The position numbers and the translations under genes were made by a program. This document shows positions 1 to 64,000 of a DNA stretch of 64,000 bases, in pieces (position 1 is the stretch's first letter; every line of letters starts with the position of its first letter). The stretch is from Baylisascaris procyonis (Eukaryota > Nematoda > Chromadorea > Rhabditida > Ascarididae), in contig JAZARR010000230.1 of NCBI GenBank assembly GCA_037389465.1, positions 5,473,501 through 5,537,500 on the forward strand. Reading direction: 5' to 3'. Below the pieces are notes generated by a model. It saw only the letters and a program-made list of their open reading frames with translations. It did no database searches and had not been told where the DNA came from.

Positions 1-3000
1 GATTACTTGTGAAAGATTTTGATAAATATGCTATCGACATACAAAATGTAACATTCGCAGTAAGCTCACAATAATGCATATGGAAAATATAATAAAAAAT
101 GAACAAAGTGTAATTTTTATGAGTCAACCGATTGGAGGACAAAAGACGACTATTTATTACTCATACTCTGTTTAGCGTCATGCATATTGCACATTCTACT
201 GGTCATTCTCTAGTGTTTTCTCTATTAACTGAATAGCATTGGGAAATATTTTTCTAATTATATCTAAAATTTCTATTGCAATGAGGATTTTACTAATGAA
301 TACTCTTATTTATAAATATTATTGAAATGTCGCAAAATAAGAAGCCACCAAAATGTAAATTGTTTGAACTCGTTAATTTCCTTCTCGCAATTACATTTGT
401 AAGCAAATAATCTATATATAATTGATTGAAGTGTCGATATCGATATGAATGAGAGTTACTTTTGCATAGCTTTTTTCTATGTTTGCGCTGAATTCATTAT
501 TAATTAATCGATCTAACGGAATGCCATTAGAAACTATTATCATTCGTTATGTTAATTTATTTCATCGAATGTTGATTATTTTTAGATGGAAACTTCTCAC
601 AACTTACCAGAATAAATAATGCTCATTGATAAAACATTAAAACCAGTCCATAAGGCTGTAAAGTCGTGATATTACTAAGTCTCTTTACCCTGTAGCGGTT
701 CTTTCATTTAAGATTCCAATAATTAAAAGGTTTTTTTTTTTATTTTTGAATATTTTAGTTTTTACCAGATGTGGTGAGTGAGGAGTTCTTTTTTTCTAAA
801 TTTAGATGAGGAAAGTTTCAAAAAATTTTCACACCCATGCAATGGAAAGTTGTTCGATGAAAGGAAGTTGCAGTCATTGGTTTAAAAGCAATCTTGCAAT
901 GCACTTCATCTGCCATTTTCTCTCAACAAATTGCAAGGGTATATGCCACAAGATAGCGCAGCTCTTTAAATATTTAAGTCTTGAGGCAGCTGTTTCCAAA
1001 CAACTGCATTTCATTTTCGCTTTTGCGCGTTCCACTATAGCGTTTCCCCTTTGGAGAAAAAAGGGGAAGACGGAGAATTTTGCTGAGTAATTATGAATCG
1101 ATTCATCACCTTTTTTTTTCAAATGAAACTTTAAAGGTTTCAAAGAATCTAAAAAAAAATCTTATCCCTGAGAAACACTTTTTAAATTACTAGCGAACAA
1201 TGCAACTTTTCTCTTAATTTTATATAATTTTATATGCAAATCCCTCTCCTGTTAAGTATTCGAGAAAAGAAGTAAATCTGATTCATAGTTCTCGGAAAGA
1301 GTAGTAACAATAGATGAGAAACATCTGCTTCAATCAAGTCCTGACAGGTGCATTTGTTTATGAATTTGACTGAAATATAGCTGCGATTTCATACGATCAG
1401 TTTAATTTCATTTTGAACATTTTGTTCAATGAAAAAATTTATTTATTTTTCTTTATTCGTTTATTCATTCATTCCATCGATACATGACAATAAGCAACAG
1501 CTCGCCTTTCTATCACATCATAAACATCTTGCTGATCGTTCGCTTAGGTGAAAATTAACGCTTTATTTTGCTTATGCGAATTATCGAGTTATGCGATGGT
1601 CGAGTTTCTCTTTTCCAATGACAATTAAAATTTGATTATTTTAGGTGAGAATATAGTATTACTGTACACCAAGGCATGGTTTTTTCAGTCATTTACAAGA
1701 TTCATATATGAAAAACACTCAGAGGAACGAAGTAAATATTTATAAAAATAACAGAAATTGAAGTAGCGCAATGAAAAGTAGGCCCTATAAACTGGCATTT
1801 TCTTTATTAATTATGAAAAATATTCAGCGATCTAAATTCTTTTTGAAATTTTTAGTTAAGAATAGTTTTTGTAGATTTTAAGTTGAACCAGTAATTTTAA
1901 ATCGATGAGAACTGCAACAAATTGACGAATTTTTTTCAAGCTTTTTTCCGGGGGAGAGGAAGGGAGGGGGAGCAATAAGTTTTTTGCAAGCAACAATAGC
2001 AGCAACAATTTTCAAAACTTTTTCACTGCCATTTAATGCACTTTAAATTTCGATTTATTAAGAATGCGAGAAGAGGAGGGTGAGAGGAAGAATCTTTCTA
2101 CTGTTGATACAATCCATCGCAGATCGAACACCTTGAAGTGTAATATGGTTGAACTTTGAGATGTTTATGCCCGCGGAGTAATGTTCGACGCTATGGCTTT
2201 TGCTTTGTAGTTTGATTAATATCGCATTGGAAATACCCAAGAAAGCCAACCAAAAGTTTTTGCGCAGCGGAACTATTTTAGTAGAGACCTACTGCAAATG
2301 AATTTTTTAACTGTTTTATAAATATTATTTCTCTCGATATCGAATTCGACTCGATGTCATTTTTTTACAGTGTTTAGCACATCATAAATATATTCGGAAA
2401 TGCATATATTTATTACGATTAAATTTTGATGAAGACATACAGCGCCTCTACCTTTAGATGATTTCCTTTCCATTAAGTCATCCATGATGAACTGCTTGAG
2501 CGTTTATTCAAGCATTTTTTCGATTTGGAAAATAAAATTGCACATCATGTGATTTTTGACTCAATTTTTCAACATCCAATCTCATGTTATGTTGAATCAT
2601 TCGGCTCATTGTAATTGCTTCAGAGGCGTTAATTTATGAAAATAGAAGCGTCTTCATAAAAAGCTTAAAATTGTGGTAAAAATTTGTGCTACTTTATTCT
2701 CATTAGAAACATAACACACTTTGTCCTTATCGAAGGAGCTTTTTAATAATACGCAATTACGCTATAAAAAGCATTTTTTTTCAAATATTAACAATAATAG
2801 AATAGAGATAAATTGTCGCCAGCGTAATGGCTTTTTTTATTGAACGCTTAGATTTGAAACTCACTACTTTCGTCGAAAATTTGCATGCCATTAATTGGCG
2901 TGTTGCCAGATGCCATTTTCTACATATTAAGAATAGAAATACAGTCAAAAAAATTGCATGAAACTATCCTGTCAGAGTGAATCGCAAATGACTAGCCATG

Positions 3001-6000
3001 ATTTGACACAAAAAACGCCCAAAGACGCCAAAGGTTTTACCTTCTTCGATGCTTTTTCATCAGAAATTTTGAAAGTTTCAACAATTTCTTCAGTTTTCTC
3101 AAAGTTTTTTAACTTCAGGAAACTACTATCCTCTCATACGCATGTTTAGCATCTGACTGAGAACCACTTTCTGGAAATCATAGAATTCGTAGCTAATCCC
3201 CCTTTCTCACCAATCGAACAAGATTGGATGGTGGAGCAGAAGTTGCTCATGTGTGGTATGAAACGTGACGCATGAATGCAATGAAGCATCTCTATAATAA
3301 CGTCTACAATTCGATTAGAAATGGGAATATTAGATAGTGCATGTATCGCAAATTTTCTGGGATGTTGCATTCCGAGTGAATTGCATCCCTCAATTGAGTT
3401 ATCGTTTACAATGTTAAAATGAAATTTTGAAAAATAGCTGTAGTAATATCATCAGATATCACCGATTCATTACTTTATATTACTATCTAATGAATATTCC
3501 ATATGCGGTTGAAAAATACTTTACTGAGGGATTGATTGCAATTTTCTGTGATTTTCTTGCAATCATATCTCTTTTCGCCTTTGCATTCCTCTTTTTTTTA
3601 ATGGGAATTACTTCGTATCGCTACGCAGCAAATAAATGAAACAAGCTATACAAATTGCATGGACAGAAGATGATTTGACACGAAATAAGACTAAGCAAAA
3701 ACTAGAAATGAGGTTTTAATATCTAGAAATAACCGGAAAGGTGATTTGATTTATTACATCTTTGATGACTATGTAACACCTAATCCTGATGTTTCATGCA
3801 TTGCGACACAGCGCTATAAAAATCTTTCAGTAAGCTTGAAATTGAATTTTCACTCTACATTCGCATGACACACTTGAGGTATGGATCAGTAACGATGAAG
3901 CTTAGGTCAAGTAAAACATTGACAAGAAGTGGATTTGCGACAAATATATAATTTTTAGTATATTTTTAAGTAATTTTTTTATCATAAATTTGCATGTTTT
4001 TTCCAGAGTAAGAGTGAATATCAATGAGGATAAAAACAAATGTAGGTTATTTACCCATGGGGGGGGGAGGAGGAGGAAGGAGAGAAGTGAGGAATGAGGT
4101 GGGAGGATGTCTGCATAACATCCTTCATAGAAATAATAGTCGATTTTAATTGCTGCATGTTGCCTTGATATTAGAAGAGATAGCAATGAAGCATAGATAT
4201 TGAAGCGATAGCGAGTGTTGTTATTGAGGAAGTCTCAATTGACATAATGAAGAAGACAACCATTTATGAGTGGATGGAATGGCCGCTTAGCAACCGAGAT
4301 TAACACACACAAAGATTTAACATCGCATTAATGCTTGAGGATTGATGTTTGAATGCAATATAGCGAACAATGAAAACACTTTTCATATATTTATTGTTGA
4401 TATATTCAGAGAAATATCCTCGATGCTATATCAGCTTTCTGGAATAATGTAGTCAAATGAATATGGAGATAACAGACAAGCGCCAACATTTCCGTTTTCT
4501 TCATATATTCTGACGGCCGGTATCATAATAGACACTCTTAGGGTTATCTTTGAAAGAATGAAAGAAGATGGCAAGGTGCTCAATGCGACAACACTTATGC
4601 ATATTTTCACAGTTTTTAGCTCAGTAAAGGAGATAATGGGAAGTTTTGTAATACTCAGGTGGAAGAGGATGGGATAACTTTTCGGAATTAATCAATTAAT
4701 CGATTTATTTTTTAAGGAAACTATGGAAATTTAAAAAAATATATATATTAAATGCGATTGTTATCGCATTGCAGCCGACTGGCCGCTAAAAGTGGAATTC
4801 ATTGAAATAGTCGAAGAGTTGACTAATCATTCACTCAACTCAGCAATGGAAAGCATATAATTCAATAAAGAAATAAATGTCATAATGAGTATATATTGCA
4901 TTTCGCAGCCAAATCGATCGCTAATGGTTATGTAATGCTGCGTATTTGCAGTGCACATATTCCATCTCCTCATCGACTTAAGCGGAATAAACAACGAACC
5001 AAAAGTACATCGGAATGAGAACATTCACAGCCCTACCAAATTAGCTCTTGCGCTTCCTTTCACATCCTCACTAAGCATAATGCTCGTACGAGAAGAATAC
5101 ATATGAATTTATATGATCACGAGTAGGCATACATATCGTTGATTAAACCACATCTGATTTTTCACAGAAAAATTTTTTTCGCATTCGTTAATTCCTTGTT
5201 GAAAAATCAGAATTTTTAATTTTCAAAGATATTCATTAGCCTAATTATCATAAAAACTGCCGATAAAAATTGCCTTTCTTATAATATCCATCGCAATATT
5301 CGAGTCAATTCTTCTAAAAGTTTTTTTTTGCCCAATTGGCTCTAGTTAGTGGAGAAGATAAATCTGCTTTTATGATAGGTGTGTGCATTAGCTCTGCCAT
5401 AGATTTTCGTAAATCGAAGTGAAATTTACATTTTCATGTTCGAGATGTCGTTGCATCTACAGGCAGAGAATAGAAATGGGAGACAAAGTATCTAAATCCA
5501 TCTTATTAGCATCTCCTGCCGTAAATTTAGAGGATAAACTTTTGAATTCTTTCTCGAATAAACATCGATTCTTGAAAGCTATCATGGACGGCACAGGCTT
5601 CTCATCATACAAAAGTGCCATTAGCATGTATAAGTCCGCATGTATAAGTCCTCTTCTGAACTAAACGAGCCTTATGGCTTATGAATCAAAGTACGATAAT
5701 ACTTGGACAGTAATGAAACTGAAAACATGCTGCATTATGCAACAGAGTTTTAACGTGAAGTAAGGTAGACAACCAGTGTGGCAGTAGCGGGTGTTTATGG
5801 GCATAAAAAGTTTATGAGCACAATATCAGACCTACCTGGCAGCATATCTGCTGGAGAAACACATATTGAAATATGGCAAATTTCATCATTTATTAGCACT
5901 AATGAACCTGCTCTCATACCTATCGAGTATCTTGATTTCAAGTGCATTTTATGTTTAACAACATCGGTAGTCTGTGATTCTCATTCCGAATAAAATGGTA

Positions 6001-9000
6001 AAGCGCATTGGGAGATATAGTATGCGCTTTCACAACTTTTTTTCAAAAAACGAACAAGTTCCATGATCATATAACAAATATTAAGGTATATTTTCATACT
6101 GCATAAGATTATGAAAGCATTGAGTTAAAGAATTGTTCAAAGTTTGCTCTAGGATCACTAGAATTCTTGGGGAAGAATGAGATTCTTGCAACTGCGAGTG
6201 TATTTAGTAAGTATGTCAATATAATTTCTAAATTCACTTTGAGAGTCGAAAAAAAGCTTTATAATGCATTCATCAAAACGATTAATGCTCATCTCTGAAT
6301 GCAATTCAGTTATGACCTTTGAGCCGGGCTTGCCTAAGTTATTTACTTGGCCTTAGGTTCTTGCCCATCTTTATAATGTATTCGGATCTAAAGTAGCATA
6401 GACGAAGGTCAAAATCCTCATATTATTTTCCTTGAAAAATTCTTTTCTTTTTTTTTCATTCCAAAATTTGCGATTGAATATTACATTAAAGTATAACAAT
6501 GTCATATAGCGTTTTCTTTTGTACAGCGAAATGATTGTTAGTGATGTGAGGCAAGAAAGCATTGCTATATATTGAAATGTTAACGATAACATGTAGTGAC
6601 CAAATAAAAGAAGTCAATAAGTATATGTAGTAACTTCCAATAACTCAACAAAATAGTTAAAAAGTAACTGTATGAGGAGATATTAGAGTGAGGATAACTA
6701 AACGAATGAGTCTAACGAAAAAATATATGATAATATTTTCTGCATTGCATGTGTGCAACATATTTCTCTTCCGATATTAATAGCGTATTGGTGGATGTTA
6801 ACCAACAAATTCTATTGACTATATAATGTATATAACATTTCATAACTCTTACATGAGCTGATAATATAGCACTGTTAGAAGATTATTGGTAACAAAAAAC
6901 TGCACTTTACCTATGTAAATACTGATCATCGTAAAATTTGATGTTGGTATTTTCTGAGTTTGATGATATTCGAAGTGAAATATCTAGAAATACCTCAGAT
7001 CTTTAAATAGGCACTCATATCTATTAATCTATGCGATCCAGGTTCTTGTTTTCATTGCGCAGCTCAGGTGTCTAATGCGCTATTTTAAGAAAACATTTCG
7101 CATAAATTTCAAAAAAGTATTTTTCCAAGTTTTGGTCTCTTCGGATTTATTCAAGCATAAATTACTCTTCGAGTTTTCTAAAAGTTTAGCCATCATCAAG
7201 GTATAATTCGTGGAAAATAACTTTATATAACTCAAAGCCAATGAAAGACGACGGAAACAGAGTACACGGATCGAAATATAGTTCGACCTCATATAAAGGA
7301 TAGTACAAAATTAGATATAGGTCCAAATATTGTAGAATTGTAATACTCATTGAAAATTTGTACTTTCATTGGCATATAGAGAGAACGGAAATCAGCCTTT
7401 AGAGCTGAGCATAGATGAGGATTTATTTCCCTAGCGGGCACATCGCCGATCGCCAAACGCTCCAGAATTTCCACACACCTTAGGTGCGTGCTCAGCGTGC
7501 TTCCAGCCGTCTGCATCACACAATATATAGTCACGCCCATCAGCGATACTAAAGCCCCGCCTCCCGTCTTCAACACTCGTCACAAATGAGCATTCCACGA
7601 CTGCATGTAGTTGAAAGGTACTTCAGGCAGCTGTTGACTGAAATTGCTGACCTCATTCACACTTCTAGAGTTATTCGTTTTATGCATATATTGTCAAATG
7701 AACCCCATTTGCATAACAGTGATGCATCTTTGTTCGACTTCTTGGATGGACACATTTTTGTTAAATTTCCAGTGCAGCAGCTCAGAGAAATGAATAGAAA
7801 AGAGCGCAGCAATGAAACTAGCAGGATACGCGCTTTCTGCACTTCCTCATCTGACCAGCCAATTTCACAACCTGCGATTCAAAAAATAAATAAATAAATA
7901 AAACCTGCAAAAATATTACCGTCATATTTCAAGTGATTCGGCTGCGGATGCAATCGCCTGCAGAAGATCCGGTTTTTTTATGACTGGACTAGACTGATAC
8001 AAAATGAAAATCTGATCGTTATAAAGTGCGTGGAAACTCTTCAACACCTTAAACATCCCTCCAATTCTTTTCTTGATTGAGACATCGGCATGAATTATGT
8101 GACCGATGATTATCCTTTGGTGTATGGTCGATCCAAATTTCAAATCTCCTAGCTGCAGTAATTCCTTGCATCGAATTATTAGCAGACAAACAGATATATG
8201 CATGCTTAAGGAAAGACATGTCGTCATCATAATAGACTTTTATGAAACGGACTTGTAAATGTGCATATAAAGAAGAATTTTTTCAATGCAAAAAATAGTA
8301 TAGAAAATAATGTAGGGAAAATTTAAGGTGCATACTGATTAGCAGATCTTGAAAGTGAAGATGCAATTTCTGTTCTTACGACCGATTTTGTGCAGTAATG
8401 ATTCTACACGACCAAAATTCATTTTCCTTTTTCGAATTATTTATATAAAATTAGCTTTACCTATATGCAAAAAATCAATAAAAATACCATCTGATATTTG
8501 CGGATTGTGAATTTCTTCCTTGATTTACTTGTTTAGTGAGTCGATGTAGTAGGAATACTTGAAGTTCTTTTTTTTAATGTTAGGATTCCTTTTTTGAATT
8601 TATGAGTTTCATTGAAAATTCATATATAAAATTAGACAGTATTATTGAGGATTATTGCTTTTTTAGGAGTGCTGTTTTAAATCTCATCCGACTTTCATTT
8701 AAAATAATTGACATAAAAATAACACTGGTCACGAAATGAGACCGTCGAAAAAGTGCGATTTTGGACTTTATTCCGGATTTTTTTCTATACTTTGAAATAT
8801 AAGAAGAACATTGAAAAAATTTGCTGCGTTATTAGTATGGGTGGTGCTCATCGTCGTATCACAGCAGCAATACTGAGATGTATTTAGAAGTAGAGAAGTT
8901 GAATTTTCTTCCGAAGAAATCGAAATGAATTTTCAAAAATTTCGTTTCGATAGATCCATCGAGAATGGTGAGTTTTTGAAAATCTATAGGCTTGATAAAA

Positions 9001-11080
9001 TTTGGGAAATTTTTTAATATGTATATCTTGCGCAGACATCTATTTATTTATTTTTGATTGAATGGCGATCTCAATTTCAACTTCGTTTTGCAAGAGAAAT
9101 TTATTTGCAAAATCGGCTGAACATAATATGTAAAATATCGATTCACAAAGAGAGTCATTCTCAGCACGTCAATAATGTTGAGATCATTAAAAGTGATTTC
9201 ATTAGTTGCTTTACTAACTCTCAATGACGTCATTCGAAATGCTCTGAATTGCGCTAATGTCGAGATTTTCTTTTGAAACTTTCAAGTTTCTCTAAAAGTG
9301 TATCCATCCTCTTTCTAGAGATCAAAGTGGCGTTAACTTTTGTCGTAATATACTACCACATTTAAGATAAGCAGAGGGGAAACATATGCAATATTCATTA
9401 CAATGATAATCAATTTTTTTTTAAGATGATTGTTGGGTCTTTGTTTTCTTAGATTACCAATCGTTCACCTTAATTTCAATTATTTATCAAAAAAGATCAA
9501 TTTCTTCAGCATAAACTTAAGTTGATCACTCTGCAATAACATAAACTTCCCAATCTTCCATTAGATAGGTTTACATTTGAATAGTTTTGTGTACCTTCAA
9601 TATTTAGCTACTAGTTTTCTTCACTAAAACTTCAATGAGTAATTGATGTTCACTAAGTTGAGTGACTTATAAGCATTATGCAGATTTTATCGGCTTGTCA
9701 CTTCCAGTTTTCTTGATGATAGACAAACGAACATCAAACACGCAATGAGTCGAGAATCATGACGATTAATGCATCGTGGCACGCATGTTTTCAATTTATA
9801 TTCAGAGATTTGACTCAAAAGGATGAATGACCTCTGGTGAATTCGAACATTATATCTAAGATATAAATTTGTCGATATCACACCTCAGCTTCTAGAAGGT
9901 GGAAACCATTGAAGGTAGAACTGACTTTAAGAACCGGGTTTTGGATTGGATCTGCCCTGAAATATTGCCTGTCCTGATTATTGCGATTACCAAGATGATT
10001 CAGAGTATGCTCGACTTTCTTGCGGTTCCACTTAATCCTTAAGTAGATTAATGAAGTGAGCAAATCCTCATCCGGAAGCATAGAAGGCTTGAATTATCAA
10101 CGGTTAGCAGCATCCAAAAATTTGCATATGGGACATCATTTCAAAACCACTCGATTACATCGTCACATTCGATTGGGTTGAAAAGATGAATTTTTCGAAA
10201 AAAGATTGTCCGGGCAGTCGTTTCGATTGCACCTTTTATACATTACAGCGCAGTTCTCATAATTTACTGGCATTTTGAAAGTACGTTTTGTGTCGAATCT
10301 TCCTAATATATTTGTCAACTTCTTTAAGAAGGGACCATGGTTCGGAGGGAAAATCTTTTCAACAGTATATATAACACTTGTGTATTATAAGATACGTCTT
10401 TGTATGCAAATATGCGCATACAAACATATATATACATATCAATGAAGTGTTGAGCAATTATGAACACACGCGCTAGAACCGTGCTGGCCGAAACGCATTT
10501 ATAATTGTTTGTCGACCGACACTTCACACTCGGCGCTCAACGATGTTTGTTCTGCTAGATCACTGCTAAATTTTTCGGGACAAGTGAACCAGTCCGGAAG
10601 CTGTTAAATCTCGCGCATGTTGAGCCAATTTTGGTGCTTTGCTGCAATTCCATAATAGGCGTCGATGTCAAATTCTGCATTGTTGAATGCCAACAAAGTC
10701 AAATTCCCTTTTTCTCGCTCATACTCAACAAATATTCTGAAAGTTTACCTCACAATTCGACACATCGAAGTCGTTATTCATTTGCATCAAATTTTCTTCA
10801 TTGAGCGCATTGAAACTTCTCCCGTCTACACTTTTTTGTCTGTATTTCTTGTACTTATTGATGGATTATTGCTTTCATATTCTGCTGGTTTATACGTTTT
10901 AAACAAAATATTAAAAGCGTAAAAGAGCGCATTTTTAAAAAGACATATCATCGGACCATTTGAATTATTTGTAGCAAATTTTCGAAGTTTTTTTAAATCA
11001 AAAGTATGTTTGAAAAAGATCAGTCACTCAAATCAAAAAAGGATTACAGTCGCTAAGCGTTTTTTTTTTTTTTTTTGCAG
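1..11080. other. No recognisable exon; probable long hemicentin intron
   Basis: Exon 1 of the traced gene starts in mid-Ig in phase 0, so an upstream exon ending with W-x-K is required. I searched this stretch for the Cys...Pro...Trp pattern of an Ig first half followed by a donor and found none. It is AT-rich, with G/A-rich tracts at about 1950-1970 and 4060-4105. Several short open frames lie on the minus strand between 7.3 and 10.9 kb in different frames and with stops between them. They match no family I know and are individually of a length expected by chance. Confidence 0.5.
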
Positions 11081-62477
<51,397 letters not shown>

Positions 62478-64000
62478 GTAAGTAAATTGCATTATTATAG
62501 TGATTAGGCATATTGCGCCACTACAGCAGTAATAGCACTAGATCGGTAAAGGAGAAGACCTGCTTGAAAGCCCGTGATGGAGGAATGTGCGGGGAAAAAA
62601 CTCTAAAGCGGACAGCTATCTGAGATGAGCAGAAGTTGTCCAGAATGTATAATTAAAAGGTTCCATGTGCTTCATTCAAGTCCTCGTATTCTTTGTTTCA
62701 AAAAAAGTGGGGATGAGCGCCAGAGAAACTGGCAAGATATGTATCTTCGCAATACCGCTCTGTTAGGCTAATCATTTTCGCCAGTTTTGAAATTTCCAAC
62801 AAATATATGAAATATTGTAATCTGGTTTTAAGTAATCACTTTTTAACTACGAGTCTGCGAAAGATCAGCTTCAATTTGCTGCCACCAGTTCGAACTTACC
62901 ATTGTGATACGGAAAAATCTTGATGATTCGGTGGATGATTAGGCTCTAAAAGATTGGTGTGAGCGTGCTTAAATGGCCTTATTTCACTTCCTGTAATTTC
63001 TCTATGTGGACCACGCAACTCTGCAGAAGAGCTCAACAACTAGTTGCAATAGTCAAACGATCCTCTACTCTCGTCGTAGATTCAACTAACAACGCAAATA
63101 CTACCACATCGTCCTTCTGAACATAGGAGGGGTTTGGATACACGGTAGACCAAATGAAAGGGTATTGAGCAATGAGGGATGCATATGCAGAACACCTTGA
63201 TGTTGCACTCGCTTTGCCACCTTTCTTATTACCCACAAAGTTGGTAACAAACCAGAAATAAACCTGAAGCTCAAAAGAACCAAAAAACGGAAACCAAATG
63301 GGTCATTTAGCCGAACAGCGTCGCACAGGGTAAGGATACTGGTTAAGTGCATCTCCTACGTACATCGGTCAGGTACGTTCTTCTAAAAAGGGAACGCATT
63401 GTCAGAGTTTACAGTTCGTTATTCTCGGTTCGTTGATGGTTTTGGGAGAGAGTGAGACAGAGTGCATTGCGCGATGGAGAAAGCTTTCGAAAAAGTGACT
63501 TAGCCGCTCACCGTTAATACCTCAAGCAGCGAAGTTTCCTTTAATGCGTCAATATCGCTGCAACGACGATGCTTCTCCTTCCTATCCCCATCCCCCTCCT
63601 TTCATCCGCTCGAGTATGGAAAAATTTGCCAAAGCCGTTAAGTGGATTCCCTGTGCAACATCGCCTAGGATCGGGATGCTCCGTCCGAGCTCCTTAGATA
63701 TTTCACAAATCTTTGGAGTGGAGGCATAGAGCATCAGTTGCTGATAGAAATGTGGAATATGAAGCATATTTCTGACGAATGGAGATGATGCATAATTTGT
63801 TTGGTGCACAAGGAGGGCTTAAGACTTCAGTAGTAAAACCAACAGAGGAATAGTGCCTCTTGGTGTGTTTTATAAACTCATCGAAAACGTGACACTTGGA
63901 CGCTCACGGCCGCATGGGGATTTGGCAATAAGGGGAGAGGGGGCAGGATTGCGCTTTGGGCGAAGTACAGTGCAGCAGGTAACAGTCTTCCGAGGGTTCA
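62478..64000. other. Downstream intron, no further exon recognised
   Basis: A phase-0 exon carrying the rest of G2F is expected, but I see no matching pattern before the window ends. The short open frames here have no known domain. Confidence 0.5.

Noticed and set aside
7586..7897. 103-codon + strand frame opposite minus-strand frames
   Set aside because: Either strand could be the shadow of the other, and neither has a recognisable family.

Overview
The window looks like a piece of a nematode nuclear genome. It is AT-rich, has long (AT)n arrays, and carries one very large multi-exon gene on the + strand whose introns mostly end in the nematode-like (T)TTTCAG/TTGCAG acceptor. A clade III (spirurid or filarial) worm is plausible from base composition and intron size, but that is inference. 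No bacterial genes, tRNA, rRNA or CRISPR were seen.

The gene encodes the C-terminal half of a hemicentin (HIM-4 / fibulin-6 family), a secreted extracellular-matrix protein. I traced 44 exons from 11081 to 62477. Their phases agree at every junction and together give 6252 nt, or 2084 codons, without a stop. The product is one partial and 20 complete I-set Ig domains, with a two-cysteine non-Ig spacer between Ig18 and Ig19, then the first part of a nidogen-type G2F beta-barrel. The N-terminal part (VWA domain and the other Ig domains expected of the family) must lie left of the window. The rest of the G2F domain and any EGF modules must lie right of it.

Layout: 1-11080 has no recognisable exon and is probably one long intron. 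11081-35057 holds Ig1-Ig10. 35058-36379 is an unusual 1.3 kb open stretch continuing exon 19 in frame. 36380-39666 is intron. 39667-55926 holds Ig11-Ig18. 56968-57609 holds the spacer and the start of Ig19. 57455-61293 holds Ig19-Ig21. 61718-62477 holds the start of G2F. 62478-64000 is non-coding as far as I can tell. Introns average about 1.05 kb, and coding sequence is about 12% of the gene span.

The most interesting observation is the open stretch after Ig10. It encodes up to 440 residues that are charged, helical, Ser/Thr- and His-rich and unlike Ig. They could be an alternative C-terminus (stop at 36377-36379) or, using a strong phase-1 donor at 36264, a 402-residue in-frame insert between Ig10 and Ig11. 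Other points are two GC-AG introns, blocks of Ig domains sharing one intron phase, a tandem acceptor pair at exon 36, and several hairpins and short repeats in introns.
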